Source: Ectobius pallidus
Taxonomy: Eukaryota > Arthropoda > Insecta > Blattodea > Ectobiidae
NCBI GenBank assembly: GCA_964059195.1
Contig: CAXKWD010000011.1
Span: forward strand, 34,648,066 to 34,712,065
Direction of reading: 5' to 3'
DNA: 64,000 nucleotides
The notes beneath the pieces are model-generated. The model made no database searches, had not been told where the DNA came from, and was given only the letters and a program-made list of their open reading frames with translations. Below, in pieces: positions 33,859-43,308 of the stretch. Position 1 is the stretch's first letter, and every line of letters begins with the position of its first letter. Position numbers and translations under genes: made by a program.

Positions 33859-33958
33859 ACTACTTGGATGAGGGAACCTGTTGGGAAAGTTCAGAAGACT
33901 CTTCAGAAGTTATACACAAGGAGGAATGGTATAGCTGTGAAGATTCAAGGTGTAGAAG
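33859..33958 (+). CDS. Candidate host coding exon B
   Basis: 100 bases after an acceptor (TTTTGAAGCAG) and before a donor (AGAAG then GTAACT). Joined to exon A, the split codon becomes GAC and the frame continues as YLDEGTCWESSEDSSEV and HKEEWYSCEDSRC, acidic and Cys-containing. The 174-base intron between A and B is short and normal. The same DNA also has a longer ATG-less frame (33838-34032), so the true frame is an inference from splice phase and composition. Function unknown. Further exons were not found nearby. Confidence 0.5.
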
Positions 33959-34101
33959 GTAACTATCAATGTAAAACCTATTTTGATATTACAACCTTTC
34001 TTGAAATATTTTATCAAAATTCTGCAGAATGACAACAGCGCACTGCTAGATAGCTCTTCTCAGGGATGGGATATTGGAAGAAAAATATCGATATTGATAT
34101 C

Positions 34102-34827
34102 CAGTGATGGGAAGCATTTGAGTAAAAGTAATTGGATTACATGTAACAATATTTTTTAGTACAGTTTCCTTGTAATCGTTACTTTATTTTTATTTACTTC
34201 CAGAAATAAAATTGTAGTCATTACATTATAGCAATCTACATGTATTGAATTGAGAATTTGGCAACATTGCTGTCTTCTACCTGCTGGCGGTCGCTGTAGC
34301 GGCAATGAAGCGTTCTCAGGTCTCGCTGTTAAAAGACTATGCATAATATTGTAAGTCATGGTATATTATTTATTTACATTTAAAACTTTTTTCAGTTAAA
34401 TGTTTTTAAAAGGAACATTACTTCATAAAGTATCTGAAACTTTCTTATCATTCTCACTTGCTATATCGTCATCATTACTGCGATTGCAACTGATATCCAG
34501 GTTAGGGGTAATATTAACAAAAAGTTATTCCTTCTGTCTGGAAATATAAGTAGGCCTATTGATGTGTTATTTTGTTTGTTCATTGATAATTTGAGACTTG
34601 GTAACGTCCCAAGCAGCTTTACCTCTGAGTGGCCAAATAGTTTCTGGCCTTGTGATTAAAACAAAAGAAAAAAATGAATTTTTAGGAAATTTCTTGTACA
34701 GTAACTGTAATTGTAATTTTACTGATTACTTTTTGAAAAGTAATTTGTAATTGTAATAAAGTAAAACGTCTTCCAGGTAATTGTAATTCAGCCCAATTAG
34801 GTTTTTTTTATACTTTCCCCATCACTG
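34102..34827 (+). mobile_element. hAT-type MITE, family M1, copy 1
   Basis: Inverted ends CAGTGATGGGAA and TTTCCCCATCACTG, with a perfect 8-bp target-site duplication TTGATATC (34094-34101 and 34828-34835). Rich in GTAATTGTAAT words near both ends. No transposase. The middle (about 34200-34590) is unrelated to the shorter copy at 57 kb and may be a later insertion or the ancestral filler. Confidence 0.92.
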
Positions 34828-34886
34828 TTGATATCAATATGAATAACTCTTACTAATGTCAATCACAGTAAAATATCTGTTCATGA

Positions 34887-35014
34887 AGCACTCAAAAACC
34901 ATTAACACATAGTTAACGCACACATTGACAGTTTCCCTACAGTACGTATGGAGTAATATGGCACGTGAAATGTGTGCACGTGCGTGAATTATGTGTTAAT
35001 GGTTTCTGAGTGCT
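34887..35014. mobile_element. 128-bp hairpin MITE
   Basis: AGCACTCAAAAACCATTAAC on the left is inverted as GTTAATGGTTTCTGAGTGCT on the right (two mismatches). The inverted stretch continues through ACACATA and a CACGCAC-like word. Almost the whole length folds back on itself. No clear target-site duplication. Confidence 0.75.
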
Positions 35015-35311
35015 CTAGGAACAAATCTGAACAAATCTGCTGCTGATTAATGCAAGTTTGTATCCTATAGCAATTTAGGAAATGATTTAGCATCACTGCT
35101 TGTTGTTACTTCTGATGAGTTAGTGTAATTGAGATGCCCTTGTCATATCAAAACTGAAATTGACAACCAGAAAAGCTGAAAATAAGTGTAATTAAATGTT
35201 GATAGGTGTCAATTCAATCTGTTGTATTTATGTTTAGATTTTACTAATTTTTAACTCTATATAGTCTAAAATGTCGATTTTGCCCACTTTATAAATAGAT
35301 ATGTTATAATA

Positions 35312-35815
35312 CAGTCGAACCTTCATAAAACGAAGACCGATAAAACTATAAACCCACAAACTTTCTGCGACGTATGCTAGGCGATGTTAAACAGCTAACC
35401 AGTCTTTAAAGTTAATTTTCAGTGAAAAATAGCTCAACGAAAATCAGTATGTCTCTGTACAAAATTAGCGACGTTTCCGCTTAATAGCCTGTATTTAAAA
35501 TAAAATCAGTTCTGTTTGTGTTAATTTTAATATTACACTAAATTGATTTCAGTTTGTCTTGTAAAAAAATTCGTTCATTTCAAGAAAGCGGCCAACAGCA
35601 AGTTTCAGCTTGACCGTATGCCATCAACTGCCCATCTCTCGCAGAAGACAATAACTACATGAACTTGCTAACAGCTAATTGTTTAAAAGATTTGGACGAT
35701 GGTTTGAAACAGACAGAAGTTTCAAAAAAGTACAAACTTCCATGATCTACATTGTCTATATTTCTTAAAAAGAGAAGAGAAATTGAGGAAAGTGTTGTTT
35801 GTTACAGTATATTGT
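35312..35815 (+). pseudogene. pogo/Tigger-like scrap with CENP-B-type HTH
   Basis: Begins CAGTCGAACCTTCATAAAAC after TA (35310-35311), a typical Tigger-like terminus. From about 35690 the + strand encodes DLDDGLKQTEVSKKYKLP, a stop, then STLSIFLKKRREIEES. This is the helix-turn-helix pattern of pogo/CENP-B N-termini. The DDE catalytic part and the right end are missing. An inverted piece of repeat R1 lies inside (about 35495-35590). Confidence 0.6.
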
Positions 35816-35839
35816 ATGTTAAATAAAGTCTTCTGTTAA

Positions 35840-36870
35840 GCTGTGTACTTCTGTTTGTATTAGGGTACACCATGTCACAACTGATCGAGGCACTGTGCTA
35901 CTACAAATTGGAGATCGTGGGTTTGATCCTTCATGATTCCACGAGCAAGAAGGGATGGTTACATCATATATACTAATTGGTAAGTTTGTTTGATTTTTCT
36001 TCAAATGTTAATTTTAAATAGTTTTTAAACTAATTTAATATGAGTACTTCTGCTTATATTAGGGTAGTTGTGTCATGATTGAGGCAGTGAGGAATATTAT
36101 TGGTTTGATCCCCCATGGATCCATGCTGAGGTCAACTGACCTCATCTGATGATGCAGCTAAGAAGCTGTGAAATGCATTATGTGTAAGTCATTACTTATA
36201 TAAGTGAAGTTGAGTGGAAAACAGAATTAAGTGTGTATATTTGATTACTTCACTGAGAATCCCGGTTACAATTTTTATTTATCGTTTTTTAATGTTTCTT
36301 CAAATGTTAATTTTAAATAGGTTTAAAATTAATTTAATCTGAGTAATTCTGTTTATCTTAGGGTATGCTGTGTTTCAGTTGGTTGAGGTGTTAAAAATTG
36401 GAAGATCATGCTGTAGCACTGGGCTACATTCCGGGAGGCCATGTTGAGGCACTGCACTACAAACTGGAAGATCATATTGAGGCACTGTGCTACAAATTGG
36501 AAGGTCATGTTGAGGCACTTCGCTATAAACTGGAAGATCGTGGGTTCTATCCCTGATGAACTCGCATTAAAAAAGGGATACTTGCATCCTTTGAACTTAT
36601 CTGTAAGTCAGTTTTTTAAATTTTTCTTCAAATGTTAGTTTTAAATAGGTTTTAAATTAATTTAGTCTGAGTACTTCTATTTATATTAGGGCATGCTGTG
36701 TTGCAGTTGGTTGAAGTGTTAGAAATTGGAAGGTGATGTTGTGGCACTTGGCTACAAACTGGAAGGTCATGGGTTCAATCCCCTATGAAACCATGATGGA
36801 GGGATATTGCATCCTATGCACTTATCTGTAAGTTCATTTGTTAATATCTCTTCCAATGTTTAATTTCAAA
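35840..36870 (+). repeat. Tandem array of a tRNA-derived SINE-like unit
   Basis: Four diverged units of about 200-320 bp. Each has the spacer TTCTTCAAATGTTAATTTTA..., CTGAGTACTTCTGTTTATAT and TTAGGGTA, then a head with A-box-like CAGTTGGTTGAGGTGTT, ACTACAAACTGGAAGATC, and B-box-like GGGTTCAATCCC. The heads are near 35870-35930, 36060-36110, 36365-36560 and 36695-36785. A further lone copy is at 41845-41925. In the third unit a ~33-bp segment is itself repeated four times (36430-36545). No ORF is real here. Confidence 0.7.
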
Positions 36871-36884
36871 ACTACCAAAGCGAG

Positions 36885-37014
36885 TTTCATTATTTTCATA
36901 CAAGTATCTTAATTACCATTATAGGCAAGTTGCATACGACTGTTTTTGTTACACCATAATTAGTCTGATTTAAAAAAATTTGGATATTTTAGATTCATTC
37001 AAATAGCCTGTGCT
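36885..37014 (+). repeat. Dispersed repeat R1, copy 3, left part
   Basis: AGTTGCATACGACTG, CACCATAATTAG and TTTTAGATTCATTCAAA match 2810-2885. It ends in AAATAGCCTGTGCT (37001-37014), the target-site duplication of the PLE. Confidence 0.7.
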
Positions 37015-37144
37015 ATAAAATACTGTACAAACAGACTAAAACTTTTAGCATCGGTGGATAACTCAAAACACTCACGAGCAACGTTTCAACTAGACCCTTC
37101 TAGTCTTCCTCAGGCACTGGTAGGTCGATCAGCTGGGTTGTAAT

Positions 37145-37984
37145 AATCCTGCAGATCTGCTTGAAGAAAAGAAAAACATAATTAGGCTTGCAAAAATTAA
37201 TGGGTACACTGGGAAGTTTATTAAAAGGATTTGGAGAAAAGCGGGGGTTGAGCAGACAAGTATAAAAGAAAAAAACCCCACAGACAAATATGTGAGTGTT
37301 GCTTATAAACCAGGTGTCAGTCAGAATGTTGGCAAAGTGCTATGTAAATATGGTTTAAAACCTGCTTTTAAAGTAGGGAGTACTTTGGAGAATATTTTCT
37401 CGCAACATAAAAAAGTTGGTTGCAAAATAAACCTTCTTGATGCCCCAGGGGTTTACTCTGTTCTTTGTGATGACTGTGATGGGGTATATTATGGCGAAAC
37501 TGGGAGAGCTTTTAAAATCAGGCTCCAGGAACATGTTAGGGATATTCGTAATTTGAAGACCAACACTGGATTAAGTCAACATATGGTTTCCTTAAATCAC
37601 AGCATTAAAGATTTGGAAGTGGTGAAAGTTGAAAGGGACTTAATTAAAAGAAAGATTTGTGAAGCTGTTCATATTGCCAGTAATCAGGACAAATGCGTTA
37701 ATAACTACGAGGGTGACCTGGGAGACGAATGGATTAGTGTAATTCGTAGAATGGTTCAGAACAGTGTTCCCCCTAAAATTAATTTGCAGATTATTAATAA
37801 ATGCCCCGAATCTGACTTTGCGATTCCTACTGAGTGGATTAAGAGATTCCAACGCAACACCATGTTTCTTCATACATCTGAGCGTCCACTTTGTGAATTT
37901 ACCCACCCACTCCTTACCGATGATGATGGTGACGTAGAGGGGGTTACAACACCCAACCCAGCTGATCGACCTACCAGTGCCTGA
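37145..37984 (+). CDS. PLE C-terminal ORF with GIY-YIG endonuclease
   Basis: Open from the left inverted repeat to TGA. No ATG is needed for the family relation: the frame starts near NPADLLEEKKNIIRLA, and a GTG-initiated 230-codon part runs from 37292. It holds the end of the RT/linker (YKPGVSQNVGKVLCKYG..FKVGSTLENIFS) and then the GIY-YIG nuclease: GVYSVLCDDCDGVYYGETGR with Cys before it, RLQEH next, and NTGLSQHM, the His motif. The catalytic GVY..GVYYG, R and the acidic residue of the GDEW segment are present. The frame is intact over 280 codons, so decay is mild. In PLEs this nuclease nicks target DNA for target-primed reverse transcription. Without RT the copy is not autonomous. Confidence 0.85.
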   Translation, partial: NPADLLEEKKNIIRLAKINGYTGKFIKRIWRKAGVEQTSIKEKNPTDKYVSVAYKPGVSQNVGKVLCKYGLKPAFKVGSTLENIFSQHKKVGCKINLLDAPGVYSVLCDDCDGVYYGETGRAFKIRLQEHVRDIRNLKTNTGLSQHMVSLNHSIKDLEVVKVERDLIKRKICEAVHIASNQDKCVNNYEGDLGDEWISVIRRMVQNSVPPKINLQIINKCPESDFAIPTEWIKRFQRNTMFLHTSERPLCEFTHPLLTDDDGDVEGVTTPNPADRPTSA

Positions 37985-37989
37985 GGAAG

Positions 37990-38030
37990 ACTAGAAGGGT
38001 CTAGTTGAAACGTTGCTCGTGAGTGTTTTG
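37990..38030 (+). ncRNA. Hammerhead-like hairpin at the PLE 3' end
   Basis: CTGAGGA, then a six-pair stem ACTAGA/TCTAGT with an AGGG loop, then GAAACG. CTGANGA and GAAA with a stem between them is the hammerhead ribozyme core. Hammerheads are known in PLE terminal repeats. The cleavage site (GUH) and helix I could not be shown, so activity is uncertain. The inverse copy is at about 37082-37122. Confidence 0.5.
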
Positions 38031-38133
38031 AGTTATCCACCGATGCTAAAAGTTTTAGTCTGTTTGTACAGTATTTTATATTTCTGACCGGTGGAAAGTT
38101 TATGGACTTTGAATTTGCTAAATAGCCTGTGCT

Positions 38134-38390
38134 GTCCTTTGCATCAGCTGGCTGAAGTTGTAGTTCTTGTCTTCTACAACAGATGCCAGGTTATGGCATC
38201 GGTCAAATTGAAGCTTCCCTTTGCTCGTTTTCTTGAAACCAACATATTTCGACAACACAAAATGAATTTATTTTATTATGATTTTAACATTAACACGAAC
38301 AGAATTGATTTTATTTCAAATACAGACTATTTATTATGCAGTATTAAGCCGATACTCTCAAGATCATTCTGCACTTGATATTAATCAATA
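38134..38390 (+). repeat. Dispersed repeat R1, copy 3, right part
   Basis: Continues R1 after the PLE: CTGGCTGAAGT, TTTTCTTGAAACCAA, TTTCGACAACACA and TTTAACATTAACACGAAC match 2920-3065. A hAT element follows directly. Confidence 0.7.
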
Positions 38391-38394
38391 CCAC

Positions 38395-39043
38395 CAGTGG
38401 TGCCAACTTTTGAAAAACATTGAGTGGGCCCAAAGATTTTAAAATTTTCACACTTCCACCCCTATTAAGGTTTATGAAATGGTCTTATAATGTAATATTG
38501 ATGTAACTACAGATATAGAACTGTTTAAGAAATGATTTTAGTATTTGTAATAACAAGAAATGATTTTAGTATTTGTAATAACAATCACATTTTGTAATTC
38601 AACCACGAAGAAAGTGGTGTGTAGTCTGGTTAACAATATTTTTCTTTTTTAAACTTTAAAATATTGTATACACTTTTTTTAATTTTCAGTTTTTGGCAAC
38701 TTCTAAAATAAAGTTATGTAGCAAGAAGTGTTGCAAAATGTATTTCTCCTGACTGGAGTTCTCCCAATAAATTCGTCACAAGCAATGAAGCATCTTCTTT
38801 GTCAGTAAAACTGCATTGACAGAGTAAGATGTAAAACTTGAATAATTAGACTACTTCAAATGATCGTTAGTGATTTTGATTCAGAGGAGATTATACTATA
38901 TGAGTCAACAGTAGCCTGATTGCTGCTTTACAGTGATTCAACATAGAAACACGATTTTTAATAATAGCAATAAATTATAATAATACACGACAAACTATTG
39001 GGTGGGCTAGAGTCCCATGGGCTCATATAAGTTGGCGCCACTG
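38395..39043. mobile_element. hAT-type non-autonomous element
   Basis: Ends CAGTGGTGCCAACTT and, inverted, CAGTGGCGCCAACTT. Perfect 8-bp target-site duplication AATACCAC (38387-38394 and 39044-39051). No transposase ORF. Confidence 0.9.
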
Positions 39044-39333
39044 AATACCACACCAATGTCATAGTAATCTATATTGTTATGGATATTATTATGATATTAT
39101 TATGATACAGTTACTTCAGACATAATAAGTGTTTTATAGTATGGTCTTACAAAAAAAATAAAATATTAACCCTGGGACTGTGGTGATATGTTGGGAGGGG
39201 GTGATATGTTGAAGCCACAATTTATTTTCCTGTTTTATTTTTGCAGAACAATCTCCTTTTCAGTTATCTTTTCAATACTGTTTAAAATAATTGTCATGGT
39301 TTTGTTTTTAACATTGTTTACTTGTTTGCACTA
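39044..39333. other. AT-rich spacer
   Basis: No feature apart from the right target-site duplication of the hAT element at its left edge. Confidence 0.5.
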
Positions 39334-39520
39334 CAGTAGAACTTCAATTATCTGAACTTCAACTCATGGTTTTTGCAACATTGAGCATTGGGAAACCCTC
39401 TTTCACGGTCAATTATTGAGAAAAAGCAAAACCTTAGCCAACAAAATCGGCAGTACCAGTATGTTAGCAAAACGACTGACTTTTACTGATATGTTTAAGA
39501 TGACACTTTATGTAGGCCTA

Positions 39521-40800
39521 GGTAGGGGAGAATGGGGTACATTTGGCAGTGGGGTAGATTCACCACTGGGCTATATTAAGTATATTTCTATTTTTTTTTG
39601 TTGGTACAATGGTATGCATAGTTGCCAATTTTACAAATAACACCTGCATTCTAGTTTTGTTTACATTTGGTCTGGTTTCTTGTGTATTACATGGCTTGAT
39701 ATTTTTCGAGTCATTGAGGTTAAACTGCAGGGTAAGTTTTATACTCAAATAATTCTGAGATTAATAGTATGATATAATGATAATTGATTTTATTTGGACA
39801 TTTAGACTTCTCATGTAAACATATTAATTGTTGAAATCAATAATGGTATTAGGTTAGCGATGACGACATTTTTGTTTTCTCTTTACTGAGTGGGGTACTT
39901 TCAGCATGATGAAACTGCCCCATGATGGGGTACTTTCAGCATGATGAAACTACCCCATAATGATAATATTGGTTCATTTTAAATGTAACCAGACCTAAAC
40001 TTATGTAAGGAAGACTGACAGAGCACAAATTAGTGAAGAAAGCATAAAAAGGGCCTTAATCGATGTCTTCGGCAATGTCAAAAGCATTAAAAATGTTGCG
40101 GAAACATACGGAATTAAGCAGCAAATTCTGGCAAGCAGAATTTTAAAAAAACTTGAAAAAATCCAAAATAGGAGTTTTTTAGGAAATTCCACAGCGAATT
40201 AATGAAATGATGCAGGGCATGACAGCGATGAAAGTAGTGAAGAACTAGCGACTAGTAGTAAATATGCTGCAAGGCAAGTTTTCTCAACCAAGGAAGAGCA
40301 ATATTGGGTGTGTTATTGAGAAAATAGGATTTTCAGAGCCTAAGGTACAGTTTCTGCACCGAAAAGGGTCATCCAACAACTTCTATTGGCCACAAGTTGA
40401 AGATAAATGTGAAATTGAAATAGGCGATGTGGTCAGCAAACTACCGAAACAGTACACTAAGGGCACAGCTGGAACATCTGACATTTTCAAGTTTCCTTTT
40501 AAATTTGAGCCACTTACTGTCCTGTGACATTCATTTCTTTGCCAAAGCAATTCTATATTATGGTATGCCATATGTACCCCACAAGCATGACAAAACTACC
40601 CCACCGATGGGGTAGTTTCAGCACTTTGAATTAACATTTTGTTTCTGAAATTTCTTGTAGTTGAAATTATTATAGAGATAAACTAAAGTTACTGTTATAT
40701 TAATAAAGGTTATCTTTAATTTATCATAATTACAAACTAATAAAATATTACTGAAAAATATTAAAATTGAAAAATGTGCCAAATGTACCCCACTCTACCC
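39521..40800 (+). mobile_element. Inner DNA transposon nested in the outer one
   Basis: Ends are inverted: GGTAGGGGAGAATGGGGTAC on the left and, on the minus strand from 40800, GGGTAGAGTGGGGTACATTT. Both continue into TTTGGCA. TA is present on both sides. Repeated words GGGGTA, TTTCAGCATGATGAAAC and TACCCCA occur near 39892-39960 and 40570-40625. The + strand carries scraps of a pipsqueak-HTH transposase. Confidence 0.8.
40005..40530 (+). pseudogene. Pogo-like transposase remnant (psq-type HTH and C-terminus)
   Basis: About 40015-40150 encodes KTDRAQISEESIKRALIDVF then NVKSIKNVAETYGIKQQ, which fits the pipsqueak/HTH N-terminus of pogo-like transposases (SIRKAAE-FGVP). ORF 40264-40527 encodes a C-terminal part with NNFYWPQVEDKCEIEIGDVV and LPKQYTKGT. 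The DDE core between them is deleted. Stops separate the parts. Confidence 0.6.
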
Positions 40801-40882
40801 TACAGTACTGTACAATTTAGTTTTAAAAAAAAGAAATTACCTTTTTTCATGATTTATCCAATTATCCAGATATTTGATTATT

Positions 40883-40940
40883 CAGATCAGATCAGATCAG
40901 ATCAGATCAGATCAGATCAGATCAGATCAGATCAGATCAG
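40883..40940. repeat. (CAGAT)n pentanucleotide microsatellite, about 11.6 units
   Basis: An uninterrupted run of CAGAT units inside the right arm of the outer pogo-like element, followed by GGTCC repeats. Confidence 0.97.
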
Positions 40941-40985
40941 GTCCGGTCCGGTCCCATTTAATCCGGTAATTGGAGTTCTTCTGTA

Positions 40986-41335
40986 AATGAAAATAATAGT
41001 TTAGATTTGGCAGAACTGTAATGAAAGAAGCAAAAACCAACCAAGAAAAATACATGCTATAAAGGTCACAAGATGAGTTTCAAATGAACAGAACTTATTC
41101 ACCTTAATCACTTAAAAGTGATTTTATCTAGTGGGTTCGATGAAACCCCCATCCAAAGTCTGTGTGACTTAAATCTATGGGTTAACAACATTAGATAGTA
41201 TATCAAAGAATTGACCTAGAAAATAAAACTGCTAATTTCAAAGTATCCACAGTGAAAAGTGTTGGTAATAGTTGCTTGCAATTTAGCCATTGCTATGATA
41301 TATAGATTGTATCGGCTATCTCGTTTATAATGGCA
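40986..41335. other. AT-rich spacer
   Basis: Nothing recognised. Confidence 0.45.
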
Positions 41336-41830
41336 CAAGTAGTGAGGTTTTTTTCTTCTTTAATTATTGATTACCTGCCTAGTTGTAAGTATTTGCTAAA
41401 TAGTCACAATAAATATAACTCAGTCAGGATTCTCTTGTTATATTACCTATGATAATCGTTCTGTGATAAATAAGTTTATTCATAATGAATTTAATGAAAA
41501 TGTCACTAAAATTTGCCAGTTTTACAGTATTAACTTCAAAATTTTGAATCAAAGACCTCGGGATTTAAATCTGTGTTTTGTAGTGGCATTTAAATCACCC
41601 AATCACTGAAGGGTTAATTACAAATAATTCTCATTGTTTTGTTTCAGAAGTGTCATGACCAGCAGAAAATAATGAAAAGGTGTTGGGGTTGCTGACAGTT
41701 AAGTTAAAAGGAGAAATTTCTACCCAAGACTGATGCATTTGAAGACAGTCAACTCTTAACATGTTGGGTTACCTGGCTACACTACATACCACATGGATTT
41801 AATTTGAAAAGTAAGCAATATTCATAGTAC
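41336..41830 (+). repeat. Dispersed repeat R3, copy 1
   Basis: Shares with 48590-48820 the words AGTATTTGCTAAAT, TATATTACCTATGATAAT, AAATTTGCCAGTTTTACA and GGCATTTAAATC. It shares with 50320-50540 ATCACTGAAGGGTTAATTAC, TCTCATTGTTTTGTT and GCCAGCAGA. Copy 2 is split by about 1.5 kb of other DNA. No ORF. Confidence 0.6.
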
Positions 41831-41844
41831 TTCTCTTTTATCAG

Positions 41845-41925
41845 GGTACGCCGTGCTAAAGTTGCTTGATGCATTGGACTACAAACCGGAAGGTCATAGG
41901 TGCCCTCAACCTCATTCTGTTACAG
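41845..41925 (+). repeat. Lone copy of the tRNA-derived SINE head
   Basis: GGGTACGCCGTGCTAAAGTT, then GGACTACAAACCGGAAGGTC, matches the heads in the 35.8-36.9 kb array. Confidence 0.55.
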
Positions 41926-42145
41926 CCCTCGACAATTTCTAATGGATAAAATTTAAAATATTTGTTTTATTGAAGCTATATCATATGAAAAGTGATAAAT
42001 TTCTTCACAGCAAGAAATGAGCTTTATAACCCCAAAAAATATTAAATAATTTAAAGATATTGGAAAAATTATTTTCATGCTAAATACATTAATTTATCAT
42101 AATGAAAATGTGGTATAGTTCACGTACTCAAATAAATATAGAGAG

Positions 42146-42355
42146 ATGGGCATTCACTTTTGGAAACTTGTACCATGCGAAAAATATTCTGTATTGAGTG
42201 CGTTTAGCAAAAGCAAGTACTTGCATGAATCCCCATTTTCTATTGTGAAGGCAGTTAAATCTTCACAAAGAAACAGACTTACTGAAACCCATCTTCAGGA
42301 CTTGTTAAACATATTATCATCTTTGGAAATTGATTTTGAACTTCTTAATCCTTAG
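42146..42355 (+). pseudogene. hAT transposase C-terminal remnant
   Basis: A 69-codon ORF: FWKLVPCEKYSVLSAFSKSK, then HESPFSIVKAVKSSQRNRLT and ETHLQDLL. The family has a longer link, an S-TYLCES-FS motif and RNRLTDEHL. Here the link is deleted and CES is HES. It resembles the ZBED5-like branch of hAT. A matching right terminus, minus strand CAGGGATGGCCAACTT, ends at 45146, after the piggyBac inserted downstream. The left terminus was not found. Confidence 0.65.
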
Positions 42356-42485
42356 TAATATTTTAACCCGTGAATTCTCGTTGTGAATTCTCGTTGTCAC
42401 CTATAGGTGCAAACACTTTAAAATTATTTTACAAGTATTGTAATTTAAACATTTGGATTTTTATTTACATCAGTATATTGCTGAA

Positions 42486-42627
42486 ATGTCCGATAATATT
42501 TGTGCACAGTCTAGTTTGGAAAAGTTAGTTGTGGAAGCAGCCAGACACAACTGTTTAAGATGGCGAAGAGAGATGATGTTGGATGCTCTCCCTCTCGAAC
42601 TTTATATTCCAAATACCATAAAAAAAG
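42486..42627 (+). CDS. Short ORF at the left of piggyBac B, donor-like end
   Basis: ATG at 42486 opens MSDNICAQSSLEKLVVEAAR, then LRWRREMMLDALPLEL. It runs into AAAAAAGGTGAGT at 42622-42633, a good splice donor. The next TTCTAG acceptor (42816-42822) does not keep its frame with the transposase start. It may be a 5' exon of the transposon or unrelated. Function not recognised. Confidence 0.3.
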
Positions 42628-42823
42628 GTGAGTGGGAATGTATAATTGTCTTAACTTTTTAGTCAAAATATCAGCTAATATACTAGATATAGTGTAATAT
42701 AGATATAGTTCTAAAATAAATAGAAATCCTACCTATTGAAAACCTGTGAAAACACTGGGTACTCTTTAATGCAAATATCTGTATATTCCTTTAATACATC
42801 ATGATTTAATTTTTTATTCTAGC

Positions 42824-43308
42824 TTGGAAATTCATGAGGTAATGGATATATTGGAAAGTGATGAAAACCTAGTTCATGTTACTATTTTTCCTCCTGATGA
42901 TGATGAGCAGAAAGATGATGAAAGTGGGGACAAAGCAGACATAAATTTATCACATTTACCTGGGCCTATGCTTAGGACAACTGTAGAAGTGAATGGAACC
43001 TCACAGAACTCATGTGTACAAATCCAAGATGATAATTCTGAAGAACCCAAATAAAAATAAATAAATAAATAAAATAAAAAAGACGAACCAAAAAAATGGT
43101 CCAGCAGTGAAAGTGTTTTCGTAAACAAATCTGGAAGGGGTGATAAAGAGGTAACCATTCAGAAACAAGATAAACATTGTCCATCTCCTGTGCTTTGAAT
43201 TGTTGTTTAGGTTGTACGGGTACAGTAAGGGAAACAGAGGGTCAGTGTCTAAAAGATCTGACCAAAATGTGACTATTGCACGATGGCATGATAACATTAT
43301 TGTAACTG
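42824..43308 (+). pseudogene. piggyBac B transposase, N-terminal part
   Basis: LEIHEVMDILESDENLVHVT, then FPPDDDEQKDDESGDKAD and NLSHLPGPML is the acidic N-terminus of PGBD2/3-like transposases (EVLE-LE...IPP..E.D..SGDED...LP). Frame breaks follow. The next readable part (about 43207-43308) already belongs to the far C-terminal half (GTVRENRGS, then RWHDNIIVTV), so the DDE core is deleted. The PLE sits directly after the codons for IIVTV. Confidence 0.75.

Larger units (their letters stand above)
37015..38119 (+). mobile_element. Penelope-like element with inverted terminal repeats
   Basis: A 14-bp target-site duplication AAATAGCCTGTGCT flanks it (37001-37014 and 38120-38133), and the older repeat R1 resumes after it. 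About 127 bp at the left (37015-37141) are inverted at the right (about 37950-38078). These contain the hairpin with CTGAGGA and GAAAC. Inside is an open frame for the PLE C-terminus including GIY-YIG. The RT is missing, so the copy is 5'-truncated and carries an inverted copy of its own 3' end, a structure known for PLEs. Confidence 0.9.
39334..40983. mobile_element. Outer pogo/Tigger-like element
   Basis: Left end CAGTAGAACTTCAATTATCT; right end, inverted, CAGAAGAACTCCAATTACCG. TA on both sides (39332-39333 and 40984-40985). Its own sequence is only about 185 bp left and 180 bp right of the nested element at 39521-40800. It is therefore a MITE-sized element that was hit by another. The right arm carries the CAGAT microsatellite. 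Confidence 0.78.

Noticed and set aside
36441..36638. Repeat protein (LRHCATNWK-type ORF)
   Set aside because: A translation of a short minisatellite inside a SINE.
40774..40986. ORF with a repeated SDQIR motif
   Set aside because: A translation of the CAGAT microsatellite.
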